Assembly: GCA_947044405.1 (NCBI GenBank)
Contig: CAMRHE010000018.1
Location: 5,899,501 to 5,963,500, forward strand
Origin: Leptodactylus fallax
Taxonomy: Eukaryota > Chordata > Amphibia > Anura > Leptodactylidae
Length of the DNA: 64,000 bases
Direction: 5' to 3'
The position numbers were made by a program, and so were the translations under genes. This document shows positions 1 to 10,065 of the stretch, in pieces. Under the pieces are notes generated by a model, which saw nothing but the letters and a program-made list of their open reading frames with translations, searched no databases and had not been told where the DNA came from. How positions within the stretch are numbered: the stretch's first letter is position 1; each line of letters begins with the position of its first letter.

Positions 1-530
1 CCATGTGCAGGGGACAATATGGGGCATAATACCATGTTCAGGGGCCACTAGGGAGCATAATACTGTGTGCAGGGGTTGCTGTGGAACATAATACCGTGTG
101 CAGTGGCCACTGCTGGGCATAATACCGTGTGTAGGGGCCACTATGGAGCATAATACCATGTGCAGGGGCCACTATGGAGAAAATACCGTGTGCAGGGGCC
201 AATATGGAGCATAATACCATGTGCAGGGGCCAATATGGGGCATAATACCGTGTTCAGGGGCCACTAGGGAGCATAATACTGTGTGCAGGGGTTGCTGTGG
301 AACATAATACCGTGTGCAGTGGCCACTGCTGGGCATAATACCATGTGCAGGGGCCACTATGGAGCATAATACTGTGAGCAGGGGCCGCTGCGAAGCATAA
401 TACAGTGTGCAGGGGCCACTATGGAGCATAATACCATGTGCAGGGGCCGCTGCGAGGCATAATACAGTGTGCAGGGGCCGCTGCGGGCCATAATACTGTG
501 TGCAGGGGCTGCTGTGGAACAATATAGTGT
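1..530 (-). repeat. 31-bp minisatellite array, hAT-MITE type
   Basis: About 17 tandem copies of a roughly 31-base unit (core cataataccgtgtgcagggg followed by ccactatggag). On the opposite strand the unit reads as the same repeat found inside the two hAT MITEs at 2920-4103 and 9221 onward, so this is probably the internal array of a third copy in reverse orientation, cut by the window edge. No terminal repeat is visible here. The short reading frames across it only follow the repeat period and are not genes. Confidence 0.85.
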
Positions 531-1671
531 GTGTAAATGGGGTGCTATAAACAGGGGCTATGGCGCCTGCTTATATTATACGCTGTCTGTTTATAGTGAC
601 CGTGTGATGTAATTACAGCCTTGTCACATGGACGTGTATAGGATGAGGCTGTAGTTACATGACATGGCCGCTGTGAAATGGATGACACTATGTAAATAGA
701 GAAGCGGTCACGGTGCTTACACAGGTACCACGATTCATTCATACAGCTGATCAGTAGGGGTCCTGGGTTTTTTAGCCCCACTGATTAGTTTATTAATGAC
801 CTGGAAAACCTTTTAATTAGTTAACACCTGGGGCATTATTAATAAGGGGGGGCTATATCATATATTTTATAATTGGGGTAGCAGCAGGATGGGTGTGCAG
901 GTGAGGACAATGTGGGTCAGGTGCCTGGAAAAGTGAGGAGCCAAAGATGTCTGTGTTGCAAACTTTACAGAGACAAGTCACAGCTGGAAGAAGTGGTCAT
1001 GGCGGTCCAAAGGGAAGAGAAGGGAAATGTGAAGGATTAGTCAGAGACATCACCTGTAAGTCACAAAATGTTACTGCCCTGTATTCACCTAAATAATAGA
1101 GGATAAATGCCTGATTGATGGGGGTCTGTCTGCTGAGACCCCCACTGAGCCTGAGAATTGGGTTCCCCCCCCCCCCACTGGGTGGGAATTCAGCCTGACC
1201 GCAGCCAGGCTGAATATAGGTGTGTCACTTGGTGGATGGCTGAACCCGCGTGGCTCTCATTCACTTCAATGGGAGTGCCAAAGATAGCCGAAGTACAGTA
1301 CTCAACTATCTGCGGCACTCCTATTATAGAGAATGGGGGCCACGTGGGCTCGTCCATCCACCAAGCAGAAGATGTGTGAAATTATTGTCATTGTTAATAC
1401 CGTGTTGTTGATCTGTTACTGAAGTAATACAGGAAGAAGAATTCTTAAAAACTGTTTTATAACTTTGTGTATTGTGTATATTGTGCGACGATAACAGCGT
1501 GTGAAGCTAGTAGCATGGACACTCAATTCTTTTTTTTTTGGGGGGGGGGAGTGTCTTTCTATAGTTCGCCTCAGGCAGCAAAGAGGCTAGGTTCACCACT
1601 GGCCCCAGTTATGTATTTCTTGTCTTACTATTTGCTCATTTTGTGGTGTTAATAACTGCTATCAAACCCTT
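531..1671. other. No gene; weak interspersed repeat fragments
   Basis: I see no coding region. About 1080-1380 has the style of a MITE or SINE fragment: a ggggtctg/gaccccc foldback near 1121-1145, a C run near 1166, and blocks around cacttcaatgggagtgcc. I could not find both ends or a target duplication. A T/G homopolymer lies at 1529-1548. Nothing else is recognised. Confidence 0.5.
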
Positions 1672-2643
1672 TGTAGCCAATCCCTTTGATCCCCAGAGAG
1701 TCACTTACCCAGGCCTTTGTTTGCGCACAAGTGCTAACCTCGTTATCACAGCAGGGGGAAATCCTAGAGATGTGTATTGGGAGGGCTCTTAGCAAACAGA
1801 AAGCAGCCTCTATGTCTCTGGCCACACTACAAAGGAAATATGGTTTTATGACAATATTCCCCCAGTAGAGCCTCCTAATGTCGCAACAATAAAATGCACA
1901 TTTCCAGTCCAAACACCGTACCGTTGAGAGCAAGCAAAAGGTTCAGGCAATGAACTCATTACCCAAAGGGAATTGAGGGGTCATTCTTGGTGTCTACATG
2001 ATGGGGGTTTTGCCACGAATTTCATCCTACCCCCTGCCTGACAATACGGTCATCTGGCGAGGATTTGTGAGTGGTTATAGTAATTTAGTCTCAAGGATGG
2101 AGGACGGGACTTCCCCTCCTAGTGACATCACTCAGGGAGGAGACTGGGATAGTTAAATGGTCTTCCCTGAGGGACAAAGAGTCTTCTTGTTCCTGTACAG
2201 CATGTAGGGGACACATACTCTGTTCTGGACTTAAGCAAGTGCCCTGAGGTCTAGCAGTGAGGCCTTACAGATCTCTCTTGTTTCTGTACAGCATGTAGGG
2301 GACACATGCTCTATGACTGACTGAAGAATGTGCCCTAGGCCAAAACTGCTAAGGCCTAGAGAATCTGACTACAAACTTGTTCCGGTATTTTCCTATCTTT
2401 TATTCCCATTTTATTTTCTGCACTGTATTGTGCTTTTACCTGTATTTGTTTGACAATCCATTGTTGTGTATTTCTGTATATGTTAGTAGCTAGTACCGAC
2501 CCACTCGGGTTAATAAATATATAAAATTTATAAAGCTCGTTTCATATTATCCTATGAACTCTGAAACTCATGGGGTGTGAGTGGAAGTTAAGAAGGGTGA
2601 TCGCAGGTAGGCCAAGAGGCTTGGCAAAGAGGTATCCTTCACA
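1672..2643 (+). mobile_element. Solo-like retroviral LTR, ERV-A family
   Basis: This aligns by eye, in the opposite orientation, with the LTR at 23182-24366. Shared blocks include ctttgatc-ccagagagtcact near the start, acccaaagggaattg in the middle, the polyadenylation region with taataaatatataaaattta near 2512, and the end atccttcaca. It begins TGTAGCC and ends TTCACA, giving the TG...CA termini of an LTR. No retroviral internal sequence follows; the next bases are a gypsy pol fragment. I read it as a solo LTR about 970 bases long, shorter than the 1185-base copy through internal deletions. I did not find a clear target duplication, so the exact ends are approximate. Confidence 0.7.
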
Positions 2644-2919
2644 GAGGTATATTCTGTATTCTTCTGTGATCCACATGGATTTGGCCAAAGTCCAGGCTAT
2701 CATAGAATGGACACTTCCGACCTTCTTAAAAGTGCAATTTTTGGGTTTTGGCAATTATTGTCGGAAGTTCATTGGTAACTTCTCTTCTATAGCTCCTAAC
2801 TGATCTCACTAAACAAAGAGTTGATTTATTGAATTGGAGTCAAGATGCTATCTCATCCTTTGAGTCCCTAAAAAAGACTTTTATGGAAGCTCCTGTCCTA
2901 GTACAACCTGACCTTTCAT
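2644..2919 (+). pseudogene. pol: Ty3/gypsy pol fragment (RT-RNase H connection), left part
   Basis: The plus-strand translation includes DLAKVQAIIEW, FLGFGNYCRKFIGNFS and, after a frameshift near 2800, DLTKQRVDLLNW and APVLVQPDLSS. These match the connection between reverse transcriptase and RNase H of chromodomain gypsy elements, and the same segment can be compared directly with the element at 47560-48070, which has AKVQAVLDW and [15 protein letters not shown]. The fragment is interrupted at 2919 by a hAT MITE and resumes at 4104. It lacks the RT active site, integrase and LTRs, and carries a frameshift, so it is a dead piece. Confidence 0.8.
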
Positions 2920-4103
2920 CAGTGGCGTAACTAGGAATGGCTGGGCCCCAAGGCGAACACTTGACATGGGCCCCCCCTGAACCGATGCCCCAATCGCCTC
3001 CCCCGGACCACCCCCCTCCAACCCCCCCCCCCCCAAAAAAACCGCATTCCTGCGCACACTATTATGTGCCATAGTGGCCCCTGCACACAGTATCATGTCC
3101 CATAGTGGCCCCTGCACACAGTATCATGTCCCATAGTGGCCCCTGCACATAGTATCATGTCCCATAGTGGCCCCTGCACACAGTATCATGTCCCATAGTG
3201 GCTCCTGCACACAGTATCATGTCCCATAGTGGCCCCTGCACACAGTATCATGTCCCATAGTGGCCCCTGCACACAGTATCATGTCCCATAGTGGCCCCTG
3301 CACACAGTATCATGTCCCATAGTGGCCCCTGCACACAGTTTCATGTCCCATAGTAGCCCCTGCACACAGTATTATGCCCCATAGTGGCCCCTGCACACAG
3401 TATTATATCCCATAGTGGCCCCTGCACACACTATTATTCCCCATAGTGGCCCCTGCACTGAGTATCTTGCCCCATAGTGGTCCCTGCACACACTATTATA
3501 TGTCCCATTGTGGACCACCCATGAACAATTATTATACTCTGGGGTCTTTTCAGACCCCAGAGTATAATGATCAGAGACCCAGGGGTGGATAGAAACATAA
3601 AAAAAACAACGTTGCTTACCTGTTCCTCGCTCCGGTCCACTCCCTGCTACTTCGGCCTTCTTCAATGTTGGACCAGGCTGGCGTCACGTGATGCGGGCTG
3701 GCATCGCGACGCAAAATGACGTCTGCTGACGTCACCAAACAGGCACGAAGCCTGGAGAAGCGTAGGTGAGGTAAGTACATTGTTTTTTATGTTCCCCCAC
3801 CAACTCTGGGCCTCCAATTATATGATAGCAGAGATTGTGGGGTTCGGCCCGTGGCCTCACATACCGATCCCCACTCCTGCTCACAGCCGCCTCCTCAGAA
3901 TCGGAAGCGCAGGCGGCCGTGAGCAGGACCCCAGGACCCCGGGGAATGGTAAGTATATAGGGCCCGTTACCTGCTGGGGTTACTCCAGCAGGTAACTGCC
4001 TAAAAAAAAAAAAAAAAAAAAGCATAGGGGGCCCGCGGGGCCCCGTAATGTCCCGGGCCCTGTGGCAGCTGCAACTGCTGCTACCACGGTAGTTACGCCC
4101 CTG
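2920..4103. mobile_element. hAT-type non-autonomous element, copy 1 (complete)
   Basis: The terminal inverted repeats are CAGTGGCGTAACTA at the left and TAGTTACGCCCCTG at the right (one mismatch over 14). Both sides carry the perfect 8-bp direct repeat cctttcat (2912-2919 and 4104-4111), which is the target duplication length of the hAT superfamily. Removing the element rejoins the gypsy pol fragment in register. The inside is non-coding: a 31-bp minisatellite at 3046-3510, a short palindrome around gaccccagagtataat near 3540-3575, GC-rich stretches and an A run of about 20 at 4003-4021. No transposase is present, so it must have moved with enzyme supplied in trans. Confidence 0.93.
3046..3510 (+). 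repeat. 31-bp minisatellite inside hAT copy 1
   Basis: About 15 copies of the unit cacacagtatcatgtcccat plus agtggcccctg. Most units in the middle are almost identical; those near the right edge (3370 on) vary more (attatgcccc, attatatccc, attattcccc), which suggests recent expansion in the centre of the array. The same unit is found at 9320-9712 and, reversed, at 1-530. Confidence 0.92.
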
Positions 4104-4175
4104 CCTTTCATGTCCTTTGTAGAAGTGGACCCTTCAGAAGTAGGGGCAGGCATAGTATTATCGCACCACATTCTG
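4104..4175 (+). pseudogene. pol: Ty3/gypsy RNase H fragment, right part
   Basis: After one copy of the hAT target duplication, the plus strand reads EVDPSEVGAGIVLSH, equivalent to EVDASEVGVGAVLSQ of the gypsy element at 47740 on the minus strand. This is the start of the RNase H domain, including the conserved first aspartate of the D-A/P-S motif. The match fades at about 4175, where an AT-rich interspersed repeat begins. Confidence 0.75.
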
Positions 4176-4490
4176 AATTTATTCCAGCTTTCCAGTACAT
4201 GGTACAGGATAATAAATGATAACATTAAGAAGAACAATTCGGCCCGCAAAAATTAAGCCCTCATATGGTTCTGCGAATGGAAAAATAAAAAAGTTATGGG
4301 GTTTGGAAGGCAGGGAGACAAAAACGAAAATCGAAAAAATGGCACAGTTGCAACTTTTTTCTTAGATACTTATATATAGGAATATCAGAAGAGACAGAGT
4401 TTCATTCTTGCATTTCTGTGAGTCAATACAGCACAACAAAAGATCAATGTACAGTATGAGTACTGTATCTGGGTGTGTAGGGTGCCAGTT
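4176..4490 (+). repeat. AT-rich interspersed repeat (family also at 24845)
   Basis: Blocks cattctgaatttattccagc, ctttccagtacat and aaaaataaaaaagttatgg recur in the same order and orientation at 24845-25075, and more weakly near 32800-32900 and 45030-45290. The family is non-coding. I found no clear ends or target duplication and do not assign it to a class. Confidence 0.6.
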
Positions 4491-5094
4491 CTGCAACGGC
4501 ACCTTGTATTAACACACCCCAAGTATACTGCTACAATCTAAAGGAGAAAGCAAAATAGTGCCAGCAGTCTTTATGAAGAGGTTCACTGAAAAAAGCATGT
4601 AGCCTGAAAAGGTACCTGATTAAAGTGTATGGGTCAGGCACCTGAGGAGTACTGATCACAGTAAGAGCATTTACCACTCTCAGGTCAATTACCATTCGGA
4701 AGGTTGGGGGAGCTCTATTTGGGGTCTTTTTCCGAATGGGATATAGTGGGGAATTGAAAGGGCTCTTGATGGGGATTAATAGCCCTTTATCTAACAAATT
4801 TTTCAAGTCTGTTGCTATGGCTTCCTCTTGGGACTGACTACTGACTAAGTGGGGACTGACGTACACAAGGTGGCAAGATGCCAGGTTTCAGATGGACTGT
4901 CACAGGAGTGACCGGTAATGTACCCACATCTGTTTTGGAAGATGACCATAAATAAGAAGGGACATCTTGTAGCCAATCAGGATGATTCTGCACACTGACA
5001 GTTTCCTTGAGTTGGCCTAAAGCAAATAGTGTGCAAAGTGTATCTTCTGGCTAGGAGGAGTAAATCTGTGGGATACCAGAAGAAAAGTCTATGG
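4491..5094 (-). pseudogene. pol: ERV-A reverse transcriptase, N-terminal part
   Basis: The minus-strand translation shows the retroviral RT opening: a proline-rich lead-in, the segment FRMVIDLRVVN, then PDPYTL and a final QYTWG block. These correspond in order to the RT of ERV-C at 13950-14500 (YRMVHDLRELN, PNPHTL, QYTW). Several in-frame stops interrupt it. The RT palm with the YxDD motif, RNase H and integrase are absent on the left; the similarity stops at about 4491 beside an interspersed repeat. Upstream (to the right) it is cut by the foldback element at 5097-9005 and resumes as protease at 9008. This places it as the old outer retrovirus of the nest. Confidence 0.75.
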
Positions 5095-5139
5095 TACAGT
5101 GTCCATATTAGAACATCCTCAGATATCACAGTCAAACAT

Positions 5140-5400
5140 CAGATTAATGGCAGTTTACAAATGTGATACCTGACTTCTGACACTTGATTTGTCTGACACC
5201 TGACCACTGATACCTGACTCTGACACCTTACTTCTGATACCTGACTCTGACAACTGACTCTGACAAACCGACTTCGGATACCTGACTCTGACACTTGACT
5301 TCTGATACCTGACTCTGACACCTGACTTTAACACCTGACTCTGACACCCCTCCTGATACCTGACTCTGACACCTGACTCCTGATAGTTGATTCTTATTAT
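5140..5400. repeat. Short-period minisatellite, left arm of foldback
   Basis: Repeated degenerate units of about 12-13 bases built from gatacctgact and ctgacacctga. It is the inverted counterpart of the array at 8790-8945. Reading frames through it only reflect the period. Confidence 0.85.
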
Positions 5401-5599
5401 TTTCCCCTTTCTTTATTATTTGCAACATTTAACATATGGAGTTTCTGATTGGCCAACAGATGAGGTCTGCCCCTTTACAGTGGCTTCAGATTCCATTTCT
5501 CACAATAGTGGCAGAAAAATCATTTCAATGCATCAATAGGTGCAGACACTTCTGACTTTTACTTATCCTAAATAATACTTCCTTTTCACTGCTCCCTTA

Positions 5600-5796
5600 G
5601 GGGGCGTTCACACTACTGTTGGATGTCTGTTTTGATAGGATCTGTAAAAAAAAAAAAAAAAAAGAAAAATGGGCACATATCATAAAAGACAGTAACTGAT
5701 GTTAATGTGTCCGTTTTTTAGACTGTCCATTTTTTTGCTTATTTTTTTGTTCTTCTTTCTGACTATAAGCAGAAAAAAAGCGAACAGCATAACGGA
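5600..5796. mobile_element. Half of a Harbinger-type MITE in the left arm
   Basis: It begins with GGGGGCGTTCACACTAC next to TTA (5597-5599) and includes a 19-base A run at 5648. It is the inverted counterpart of the right end of the complete MITE at 8031-8566, and it ends near gcataac without the other terminus. So the left arm holds only about 200 of the 536 bases. Confidence 0.7.
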
Positions 5797-6153
5797 TGAC
5801 CACGCCCCTTTACTGCGAGTCCACACCCCTTTTGCACAAGTCATAAAAGTATTTAAAACACTTGATGAATGTGGCGCACAACATGTTAGAGAGTTTATTT
5901 GGTGGAAATGATACCAGAACTATGGAGCATTTTACTTTATAAATCTCCACCATTGTATGTGCTGGCTGGCTTGTATGTATATGAAAAACTCAAATGATGT
6001 CTGACTCTCAGCTCTGACTGAGTCAGAATTCAGGTATCAGACCTCATGGAGCAGCCAGCAGCTCTTATACAGTGTATCTTCTACTCCTGAATGTGAGCAG
6101 TGAGGTCAGTCAGAGGTCAGTCATCCTGGCCACTCATTAGGATACACATTGTA

Positions 6154-7782
6154 CAGTGCCTTGCGAAAGTATTCGGCCCCCTTGAACTTTTCAACCTTTT
6201 GCCACATTTCAGGCTTCAAACATAAAGATATAAAATGTTAATTTTTTTGTGAAGAATCAACAAGTGGGACACAATTGTGAAGTGGAATGAAATTTCGTGG
6301 TTATTTTAAACTTTTGTAAAAAATAACAAACTGAAAAGTGGGGCGTGCAATATTATTCGGCCCCTTTACTTTCAGTGCAGCAAACTCACTCCAGAAGTTC
6401 AGTGAGGATCTCTGAATGATCCAATGTTGTCCTAAATGACTGATGATGATAAATGTAATCCACCTGTGTGTAATCAAGTCTCCGTATAAATGCACCTGCT
6501 CTGTGATAGTCTCAGGGTTCTGTTTAAAGCGCAGAGAGCATCATGAAGACCAAGGAACACACCAGGCAGGTCCGTGATACTGTTGTGGAGAAGTTTAAAG
6601 CCGGATTTGGATACAAAAAGATATCCCAAACTTTAAACATCCCAAGGAGCACTGTGCAAGCGATCATATTGAAATGGAAGGAGTATCAGACCACTGCAAA
6701 TCTACCAAGACCCGGCCGTCCCTCTAAACTTTCATTTCAAACAAGGAGAAGACTGATCAGAGATGCAGCCAAGAGGCCCATGATCACTCTGGATGAACTG
6801 CAGAGATCTACAGCTGAGGTGGGAGAGTCTGTCCATAGGACAACAATCAGTCGTACACTGCACAAATCTGGCCTTTATGGAAGAGTGGCAAGAAGAAAGC
6901 CATCTCTCAAAGATATCCATAAAAAGTCTCGTTTAAAGTTTGCCACAAGCCACATGGGAGACACACCAAACATGTGGAAGAAGGTGCTCTGGTCAGATGA
7001 AACCAAAATCCAACTTTTTGGCCAGAATGCAAAACGATATGTTTGGCGTAAAAGCAACACAGCTCATCACCCTGAACACACCATCCCCACTGTCAAACAT
7101 AGTGGTGGCAGCATCATGGTTTGGGCCTGCTTTTCTTCAGCAGGGACAGGGAAGATGGTTAAAATTGATGGGAAGATGGATGGAGCCAAATACAGGACCA
7201 TTCTGGAAGAAAACCTGTTGGAGTCTGCAAAAGACCTGAGACTGGGACGGTGATTTATCTTCGAACAAGACAATGATCCCAAACATAAAGCAAAATCTAC
7301 AATGGAATGGTTCACAAATAAACGTATCCAGGTGTTAGAATGGTCAAGTCAAAGTCCAGACCTGAATCCAATCGAGAATCTGTGGAAAGAGCTGAAAACT
7401 GCTGTTCACAAACGCTCTCCATCCAACCTCACTGAGCTCGAGCTGTTTTCCAAGGAAGAATGGGCAAGAATTTCAGTCTCTCGATGTGCAAAACTGATAG
7501 AGACATACCCCAAGCGACTTGCAGCTGTAATCGCAGCAAAAGGTGGCGCTACAAAGTATTAACTTGAGGGGGGCGAATAATATTGCACGCCCCACTTTTC
7601 AGTTTTTTATTTTTTACAAAAGTTTAAAATAACCAATAAATTTCGTTCCACATCACAATTGTGTCCCACTTGTTGTTGATGCTTCACAAAAAAATTAAAA
7701 TTTTATATCTTTATGTTTGAAGCCTGAAATGTGGCAAAAGGTTGAAAAGTTCAAGGGGGCCGAATACTTTCGCAAGGCACTG
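6154..7782 (+). mobile_element. Tc1-like transposon Tc1-1
   Basis: The element is flanked by TA (6152-6153, 7783-7784). It begins CAGTGCCTTGCGAAAG and ends with the complement CTTTCGCAAGGCACTG. The inverted repeats are about 210 bases long at each end; an inner block around gtggggcgtgcaatattatt at 6340 has its inverted partner at 7578. One transposase reading frame lies between them. It sits near the middle of the foldback element. Confidence 0.95.
6543..7562 (+). pseudogene. Tc1-1 transposase with one in-frame stop
   Basis: A 339-codon frame runs from ATG at 6543 to TAA at 7560-7562 with a single stop (TGA at 7251-7253, after LGR). The N-terminal half carries the paired-like helix-turn-helix DNA-binding domain (about residues 5-110) with a GRPSK linker. 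The catalytic DD34E triad is visible: D in SDETK, D in EQDNDPKH and E in NPIENLW, with 34 residues between the last two. The frame is otherwise continuous, so one base substitution inactivates it, just before the second catalytic aspartate. It could be a true null or a sequencing difference; the rest of the coding sequence is well preserved. Confidence 0.93.
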
Positions 7783-8030
7783 TATGTGCTTCATAGCTGA
7801 CTGTTGACTTATGACTCAGTCAGAGATGAGAGTCAGAAATCATCTGAGTTTTTCAGCCAGCCCACAGACTGCACAGTGTGAATGGGACCTGTTTAGATGT
7901 CATTCACTATGCTGTGCCAGTAAATTGCCACAAATTAGCCACGGACAAATTTGTAGATAGCACAGGGGGATTTGGACATTGTGTCTCCAGCCTAACTACA
8001 GCAAAGTATTACTTGTTTGATGAAATAATA

Positions 8031-8566
8031 AGGGGGCATTCACACTACCATTAGTAGTATCCATTGCTAGCATTCGTTACAAAATGTTGCGGTGAATTAC
8101 AGTTAATGGTGAAAACGGACACTAAGAGATCCATCATAAATCTCTGAAAAATTGCATTGATTTCACTGGGATTTGATATGTGGTCCATTAATGTCCTTTT
8201 TCACCAAATCAATCACATGTCTGTTTTTTTTGTGTCGGATAGAGTAATGCGGGGTGCAGGTCTTTGGTGTCCGTTGAAAATAATGGAACCATGACAGACA
8301 TCAACCGTCCGTTATTTTTTAACATTAATGTCTATGGCTAACTGACTGTAATAGACGGTCGTATGTTATACTGTTCGCTTTTTTTCTGCGTATGCTCAGA
8401 AAGAAGAACAAAAAAATAAGCAAAAAAAACGGACAGTCTAAAAAAAAGGACACAACGGACACATTAACATCAGTTACTGTCTGTTATGATATGTGCCCAT
8501 TTTTTTTTTTTTTTTTTTTTACGGACCATATCAGAACAGATATCCAACAGTAGTATGAACACCCCC
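8031..8566. mobile_element. Harbinger-type MITE in the right arm (complete)
   Basis: It starts GGGGGCATTCACACTAC and ends GTAGTATGAACACCCCC, flanked on both sides by TAA (8028-8030 and 8567-8569), the 3-bp TWA duplication of PIF/Harbinger elements. The interior repeats words such as ggacac, cggac and gtccg, and has a T run at 8501-8520. It is non-coding and resembles the element at 33478-34112. Confidence 0.8.
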
Positions 8567-8789
8567 TAAGGGAACAGTAAAAAGGAAGTATTATTTAGGA
8601 TAAGTAAAAGTCAGAAATGTCTGTACCTATTGATGCATTGAAATGATTTTTCTGCCACTATTGTGAGGAATGAAATCTGCTGAAGCCCCTGTAAAGTAGA
8701 GTTATATAGGGGGCGGACCTAATCTGTTGGCCCATCAGAAACTTCACATGTTAAATGTTGCAAATAATAAAGAAAGGGGAAAATAATAA

Positions 8790-8945
8790 GAATCCAGTAT
8801 CAGGAGTCAGGTGTCAGAGTCAGGTATCAGAAGTCAGGTGTCAGATCAGAGTAGGGTGTCAGAGTCAGGCATCAGAAGTCAGAGTCAGGTATCAGTGGTC
8901 AGGTGTCAGAAAAATTAGGTGTCAGAAGTCAGGTATCACAGTTGT
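8790..8945. repeat. Short-period minisatellite, right arm of foldback
   Basis: Degenerate copies of gtcaggtatcag and gtcaggtgtcag, period 12-13 bases. It is the inverted equivalent of the longer array at 5140-5400, and is about 100 bases shorter. Confidence 0.85.
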
Positions 8946-9007
8946 AAACTGCCATTAATCTGATGTTTGACTCTGATATCTGAGGATGTCTTAATATGGA
9001 CACTGTA

Positions 9008-9220
9008 CTATGGAAGCCTGCATAACAAATAAGCCTGGGAAACATCAGCTCCAAACAAATTATAAAGACTATCAGAACTCACCAACACACGAGTTGCAAT
9101 ATATTTGGCATCATGCATGTTAAGCTTCATGTTAAGCTTAGTTAATTGCAACTTTATACTTGTTCCCTCTACCCCTTGACAAGTTATATACGCTGAAGGA
9201 ATTAAATCATCAGGTAAATG
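9008..9220 (-). pseudogene. pol: ERV-A protease C-terminal part
   Basis: The minus strand reads through to VLVSSDSLYNLFGADV, the C-terminal end of a retroviral aspartic protease (usual form ...ILG-D). ERV-C has the equivalent YLVSNTSDNILGTDV at about 14590-14640. The segment starts where hAT copy 2 is inserted (9221) and ends at the foldback element (9005), after which the RT linker continues at 5094. The protease active-site region is not in this fragment. Confidence 0.65.
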
Positions 9221-10060
9221 CAGTGGCGTAACTAGGAATGGCTGGACCCCAAGGCGAACATTTGACATGGCCCCCCCCCCGACCGCCCCCCTCCAACCCC
9301 TCCAAACAAAATGCATTCCTGCACACACTTTTATGTGCCATAGTGGCCCCTGCACACAGTATTATGCCCCATAGTGGCCCCTACACACAGTATTATGCTC
9401 CATAGTGGCCCCTGCACACAGTATTATGCCCCATAGTGGCCCCTGCACACAGTATTATGCCCCATATTGGCCCCTGCACACAGTATTATGTCCCATAGTG
9501 GCCCCTGCACACAGTATTATGCAGCATAGTGGCCCCTGCACACAGTATTATGCCCCATAGTGGCCCCTGCACACAGTATTATGTCCCATAGTGGCCCCTG
9601 CACACAGTATTATGTCCCATAGTGGCCCCTACACACAGTATTATGCCCCATAGTGGCCCCTGCACACAGTATTATTCCCCATAGTGGCCACTGCACACGG
9701 TATTATGTCCCATTGATGACCACCCATGAACAATTATTATACTCTGGAGTCTTTTCAGACCCCAGAGTATAATGATCGGAGACCCAGGGGAGGATAAAAC
9801 ATATGCAAAATGAAGCCTGTAGAAGCGTAGGAGAGGTAAGTACATTGTTTTTTATGTTCCCTCACCTCCCCTGGGCCTCCAATTATCTTTTCAGACCTCG
9901 GAGTATAATGATAGCAGTGATTGTGGGGTTCGGCCCACGGCCTCACTTACCGATCCCCGCTACTGCTCACAGCTGCCTCTGCGGAATGGGAAGCGCAGGC
10001 AGCCGTGAGCAGGACCCCGGGGAATGGTAAGTATATAGGGCCCATTACCTGCTGGGGTAA
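9221..10060. mobile_element. hAT-type non-autonomous element, copy 2 (left part)
   Basis: It begins CAGTGGCGTAACTAGGAATG, identical to copy 1, with the same order of parts: a GC-rich lead, the 31-bp array, the gaccccagagtataat palindrome near 9760, and the segment acattgttttttatgttccc near 9842. At 10061-10065 (cggcc) it is interrupted by ERV-C and resumes at 17174. The right terminus and the second 8-bp target copy (expected ggtaaatg) cannot be found, because the sequence after 17200 becomes homopolymer. Confidence 0.85.
9320..9712 (+). repeat. 31-bp minisatellite inside hAT copy 2
   Basis: About 12-13 copies of the unit cacacagtattatgccccat plus agtggcccctg. Here most units have attatgcccc or attatgtccc where copy 1 mainly has atcatgtccc, so the arrays have homogenised independently in the two elements. 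Confidence 0.9.
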
Positions 10061-10065
10061 CGGCC

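Larger units (their letters stand above)
5097..9005. mobile_element. TA-flanked foldback element with long inverted arms, split by a Tc1
   Basis: The ends are inverted copies: CAGTGTCCATATTAGAACAT at 5097 and its near-exact complement ending at 9005. Each end is flanked by TA (5095-5096 and 9006-9007), as for Tc1/mariner-type insertion. The inverted similarity runs from 5097 to about 5796 against about 8370 to 9005, with weaker similarity again near 5950-6030 and 7820-7880. Both arms carry a 12-13 base tandem repeat around ctgactctgacac. The unit without the internal Tc1 element (6154-7782 plus one TA) is about 2.28 kb. No transposase of its own is visible. It interrupts the protease-RT junction of ERV-A. 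Confidence 0.85.

Noticed and set aside
1..530. CRISPR-like regular array
   Set aside because: The units are contiguous 31-bp repeats with no unique spacers, and the context is vertebrate transposon DNA. It is a minisatellite.
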